Assembly: GCA_964635265.1 (NCBI GenBank)
Contig: CAZWNV010000133.1
Location: 1 to 8,096 of the forward strand
Source: M55B175 sp964635265
Lineage (GTDB): Bacteria > Desulfobacterota > Desulfobacteria > Desulfobacterales > Desulfosalsimonadaceae
Direction of reading: 5' to 3'
Length of the DNA: 8,096 bases
The notes beneath the pieces are model-generated. The model made no database searches and was not told where the DNA came from. It worked only from the letters and a program-made list of their open reading frames with translations. The position numbers and the translations under genes are program-made. This document shows, piece after piece, positions 6,014 through 8,096 of the stretch (the stretch's first letter is position 1; every line of letters starts with the position of its first letter).

Positions 6014-7957
6014 TTATCGCGTATTGATCCTGTCCCTGCGGAACAGGGCCGGCACGGCGGCGGGGGAGTCCGGTGCCCGCTCGCCGGTGGAAGGATGCAT
6101 CCGGCGCTTGACAAGGCCCTCGACGACATCAAAAAATCGGTAGGGACGGTTGGCTACCGCATTTTGCATAAAATGGGTCCAAATGGGCAGCGCGGCTCTT
6201 GCCCCCGTTTCATAGGGGCCGAGCGTGGTATAATCGTCGCAGCCCGTCCAGACGCCCGCGGCAATAGAGGGGGAGAAGCCCACGAAAAGGGCGTCCTTGT
6301 ATTTATTCGTGGTGCCGGTTTTTCCGCCCACGGGGCGGGCGATTCCACGGGCGCCTTTTCCCGTTCCCTCGTTGATTACCCCTTCGAGCATGTCCACCAT
6401 GATGGCCGCCCCCGCCTCCGACATCACCGCCCGCTGCTTGGGCTCCGGCTGCCATATGATCCGGTTGTGTTTATTTTTGACCGCCCGGACGGCCGTGGGT
6501 TCAATGTATTTGCCGCTGTTGGCGAATACGGAATAGGCTGCGGCAAGCTCCTTGAGGGTGAGCCCGGAGGTGCCCAGGGCGAGCGAGAGGTTGGGGGATA
6601 ACCGGGATTCAATGCCGAGCGAGCGGGCAAAGGAGATGACGCTGTTTACGCCCAACTTCTCCAACAGGCGCACAGAAGGGATGTTTTTGGAATGGGTGAG
6701 CGCTTTTCGCAGCGTGATTTCCCCCTGATAGCTGTGGGAGAAATTCTCCGGGCGCCACTGCACCTGCGGCCCGTCTCCCTGGAACGCCACAGGGGCATCC
6801 AGAAGGAGACTGTTCTGGGAAAACCCCTCTTCAATAGCCCGGGCGTAGACGATGGGTTTGAATGCCGAGCCAGGCTGCCGTTTGGCCATGGTAGCCCGGT
6901 TGTAAGGGCTTTTGGCGTAATCCCGGCCGCCGATCATCGCAAGAATCCCGCCGCTTTTGACATCAAGGGCAATAAGCGCGCCCTGGGGGTCAGGCGAGGT
7001 CATGCCGTTTTTTTTCATCCGCCGACAGAGCTGCTCGAGGCCTTTTTCCACGGCTTTTTGCGCCTGCTGCTGCATGCCCCAGTCAAGCGTTGTCTCAACA
7101 GTCAGGCCGCCGGTATAGAGGCGGTCGGCGCCAATTTTTGTCTCCAGGCGTTTTTTGACGGAATCGACAAAATACGGTGCACGGGTGGCATTGCCGGATT
7201 TTATCGGCGGTTCGTAGGGCTTGCTGCTGGCTGCCTGGAGCTGCTGGCGGCTGATGATGCCCACGTCGGCCATCTGCCGGAGGACGAGATTTCTTCTTTC
7301 AATGGCCAGATCCGGATTGACAAGCGGCGAATAGACCGAGGGCGCTTTGGGAAGTCCGGCGATAAGGGCGCATTCGGAAAGCCCCAGATCGCTTGCCGGC
7401 TTTCCGAAAAATTTTTGTGCGGCAGCCTGTACCCCGTACGCCCCGCTTCCGAAATAGACCTGGTTTAAATACAACTCAAGGATCTCCCTTTTTGTATAGC
7501 GCCGCTCCAGTTGAAACGCCAGAAAGGCCTCCTTGAGTTTTCGCTCCAGCGTTTTGCGGGGAGTTAGAAAAAGGGTCTTGGCGAGCTGCTGGGTGATCGT
7601 GCTGGCACCTTCCACAAATTCCCCGGCCATAATATCACGCACAATGGCCCGGGCAATGCCCTTGAGGTCCACGCCGGAGTGTTCATAGAAACTGCGGTCT
7701 TCGGTGGCGATGAGCGCTTGGCGGAGCTTTTTGGGAATTTTTGCCAGGGGGACCGGATCGCGCTTTTTCTTGTAGAGCTCTGCCAGCAGCGTGTTATCCG
7801 CTGAATAGACGCGGGTGATCGCGGATGGGGAAAAATCCTCCAGGGCGCGGATCTGGGGAAGATCCCGCACGGTGGCAAACACCGCCCCCAGCGCAATGCC
7901 GCAGAGAACCGCTGCAGTCACAAACAGGGCGAAGATACCGATATGGCGTTTTTTCAT
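6014..7957 (-). CDS. Class A penicillin-binding protein (PBP1A family)
   Basis: This bifunctional peptidoglycan synthase polymerises lipid II and cross-links the strands in the periplasm. The 647-aa product begins with a short basic cytoplasmic tip and one membrane anchor (about residues 6-30). The glycosyltransferase domain shows ATEDRSFYEHSGVD (84-97, catalytic E86), GASTITQQLAK (117-127), RKLKEAFLAFQLE (139-151) and KREILELYLN (156-165). The transpeptidase domain has all three active-site motifs: S364-x-x-K367 in QPGSAFKP, SKN (423-425) and KTGT (546-549), so both activities look intact. It is shorter than E. coli PBP1a (about 850 aa) and lacks room for a large extra domain between the two, close to compact PBPs often annotated mrcA, ponA or pbpC-like. 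The ATG at 7957 has no clear Shine-Dalgarno sequence. The downstream acetyltransferase gene is probably co-transcribed. Confidence 0.96.
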   Translation of the reverse strand: MKKRHIGIFALFVTAAVLCGIALGAVFATVRDLPQIRALEDFSPSAITRVYSADNTLLAELYKKKRDPVPLAKIPKKLRQALIATEDRSFYEHSGVDLKGIARAIVRDIMAGEFVEGASTITQQLAKTLFLTPRKTLERKLKEAFLAFQLERRYTKREILELYLNQVYFGSGAYGVQAAAQKFFGKPASDLGLSECALIAGLPKAPSVYSPLVNPDLAIERRNLVLRQMADVGIISRQQLQAASSKPYEPPIKSGNATRAPYFVDSVKKRLETKIGADRLYTGGLTVETTLDWGMQQQAQKAVEKGLEQLCRRMKKNGMTSPDPQGALIALDVKSGGILAMIGGRDYAKSPYNRATMAKRQPGSAFKPIVYARAIEEGFSQNSLLLDAPVAFQGDGPQVQWRPENFSHSYQGEITLRKALTHSKNIPSVRLLEKLGVNSVISFARSLGIESRLSPNLSLALGTSGLTLKELAAAYSVFANSGKYIEPTAVRAVKNKHNRIIWQPEPKQRAVMSEAGAAIMVDMLEGVINEGTGKGARGIARPVGGKTGTTNKYKDALFVGFSPSIAAGVWTGCDDYTTLGPYETGARAALPIWTHFMQNAVANRPYRFFDVVEGLVKRRMHPSTGERAPDSPAAVPALFRRDRINTR

Positions 7958-7982
7958 GGTGCTTTACAGATTTTATTTTTGC

Positions 7983-8011
7983 TTGACAATGCCGGTTCTG
8001 GATACTATCAA
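7983..8011 (+). promoter_or_regulatory. Probable tRNA promoter
   Basis: A perfect -35 box TTGACA (7983-7988) is followed after 17 nt by TATCAA (8006-8011), a 4 of 6 match to the -10 box. Transcription would start near 8018, giving a leader of about 8 nt before the tRNA, normal for RNase P processing. The segment also reads as TTGATA-17-TGTCAA on the minus strand, facing the PBP gene; that -10 is poor. A nearer minus-strand TAAAAT lies at 7975-7970 but has no good -35. Confidence 0.5.
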
Positions 8012-8025
8012 AAAGAAAAATATGC

Positions 8026-8096
8026 AGGCGCGTAGCTCAGATGGTAGAGCGCTACCCCGACACGGTAGAAGTCAGCAGTTCAAGTCTGCTCGCGCC
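8026..8096 (+). tRNA. tRNA-Val (anticodon GAC), lacking last acceptor base
   Basis: The cloverleaf is complete apart from nucleotide 72, which lies just past the window. The acceptor 5' strand is AGGCGCG (8026-8032) and pairs with CGCGCC (8091-8096) plus an expected T at 8097. U8 and A9 are at 8033-8034. The D-arm is GCTC/GAGC with loop AGATGGTA. The anticodon stem is CTACC/GGTAG (8052-8056, 8064-8068) and its 7-nt loop CCGACAC gives anticodon GAC at 8059-8061, reading valine codons GUC and GUU. The variable loop is AAGTC. The T-arm is AGCAG/CTGCT with loop TTCAAGT. Position 33 is C instead of the near-universal U, and 32 and 38 are both C. All stems pair perfectly, so the gene is not degraded. 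CCA encoding cannot be seen. Confidence 0.93.

Noticed and set aside
5981..6601. Plus-strand 206-codon open frame opposite the PBP 3' end
   Set aside because: Glycine/arginine-rich shadow frame over the KTGT region of the PBP gene; no start signal or recognisable domain.
6692..7468. Plus-strand 258-codon open frame opposite the PBP gene
   Set aside because: Shadow of the well-supported PBP gene, whose glycosyltransferase and transpeptidase motifs lie in the other strand.
1..8096. Mobile element, CRISPR array or defence island
   Set aside because: No transposase, integrase, phage protein, direct-repeat array or terminal inverted repeats were seen; codon style is even throughout.

Overview
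This 8.1-kb window reads as ordinary chromosomal DNA of a Gram-negative, moderately GC-rich bacterium. The gyrA-gpsA junction, the protein styles (short ArgA-type acetyltransferase, PBP1A-type transglycosylase/transpeptidase, small four-cysteine protein after radC) and codon use fit the Desulfobacterota (former Deltaproteobacteria, sulfate-reducer-like). That placement is inferred from gene style and order; no rRNA or marker comparison was possible.

Layout. Bases 1-4336 carry a tightly packed plus-strand block: the 3' end of gyrA, gpsA (glycerol-3-phosphate dehydrogenase), radC (JAMM/MPN protein), a 96-aa four-cysteine protein overlapping radC, pgk (phosphoglycerate kinase) behind a 124-nt leader with a perfect stem-loop, and a TVP38/TMEM64-type (VTT domain) membrane protein. 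After a 99-nt AT-richer gap with a possible promoter comes a plus-strand gene for a 354-aa protein I do not recognise (4436-5500). It converges, with a 13-nt gap, on a minus-strand pair: a class A penicillin-binding protein (7957-6014) followed by a short GNAT enzyme of the N-acetylglutamate synthase type (5972-5514). The window ends in a tRNA-Val(GAC) gene on the plus strand, lacking only its last acceptor-stem base, divergent from the PBP gene.

How the genes relate. Most are housekeeping genes: DNA topology (gyrA), phospholipid precursor supply (gpsA), glycolysis/gluconeogenesis (pgk), peptidoglycan synthesis (class A PBP), arginine precursor acetylation (GNAT) and translation (tRNA). Their shared strand and short gaps suggest co-transcription more than a common pathway. 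No mobile element, CRISPR array, phage gene or obvious horizontal-transfer signature is visible.

The most interesting item is the 96-aa protein. Its C-x21-C-x2-C-x5-C layout, nearby FP pair, later GVIG turn and very basic C-terminus resemble the plan of actinobacterial WhiB-like iron-sulfur proteins. That is a motif-level similarity only. Other points are a C at tRNA position 33 where U is nearly universal, a phosphoglycerate kinase with altered signature motifs, and the unrecognised 354-aa protein.
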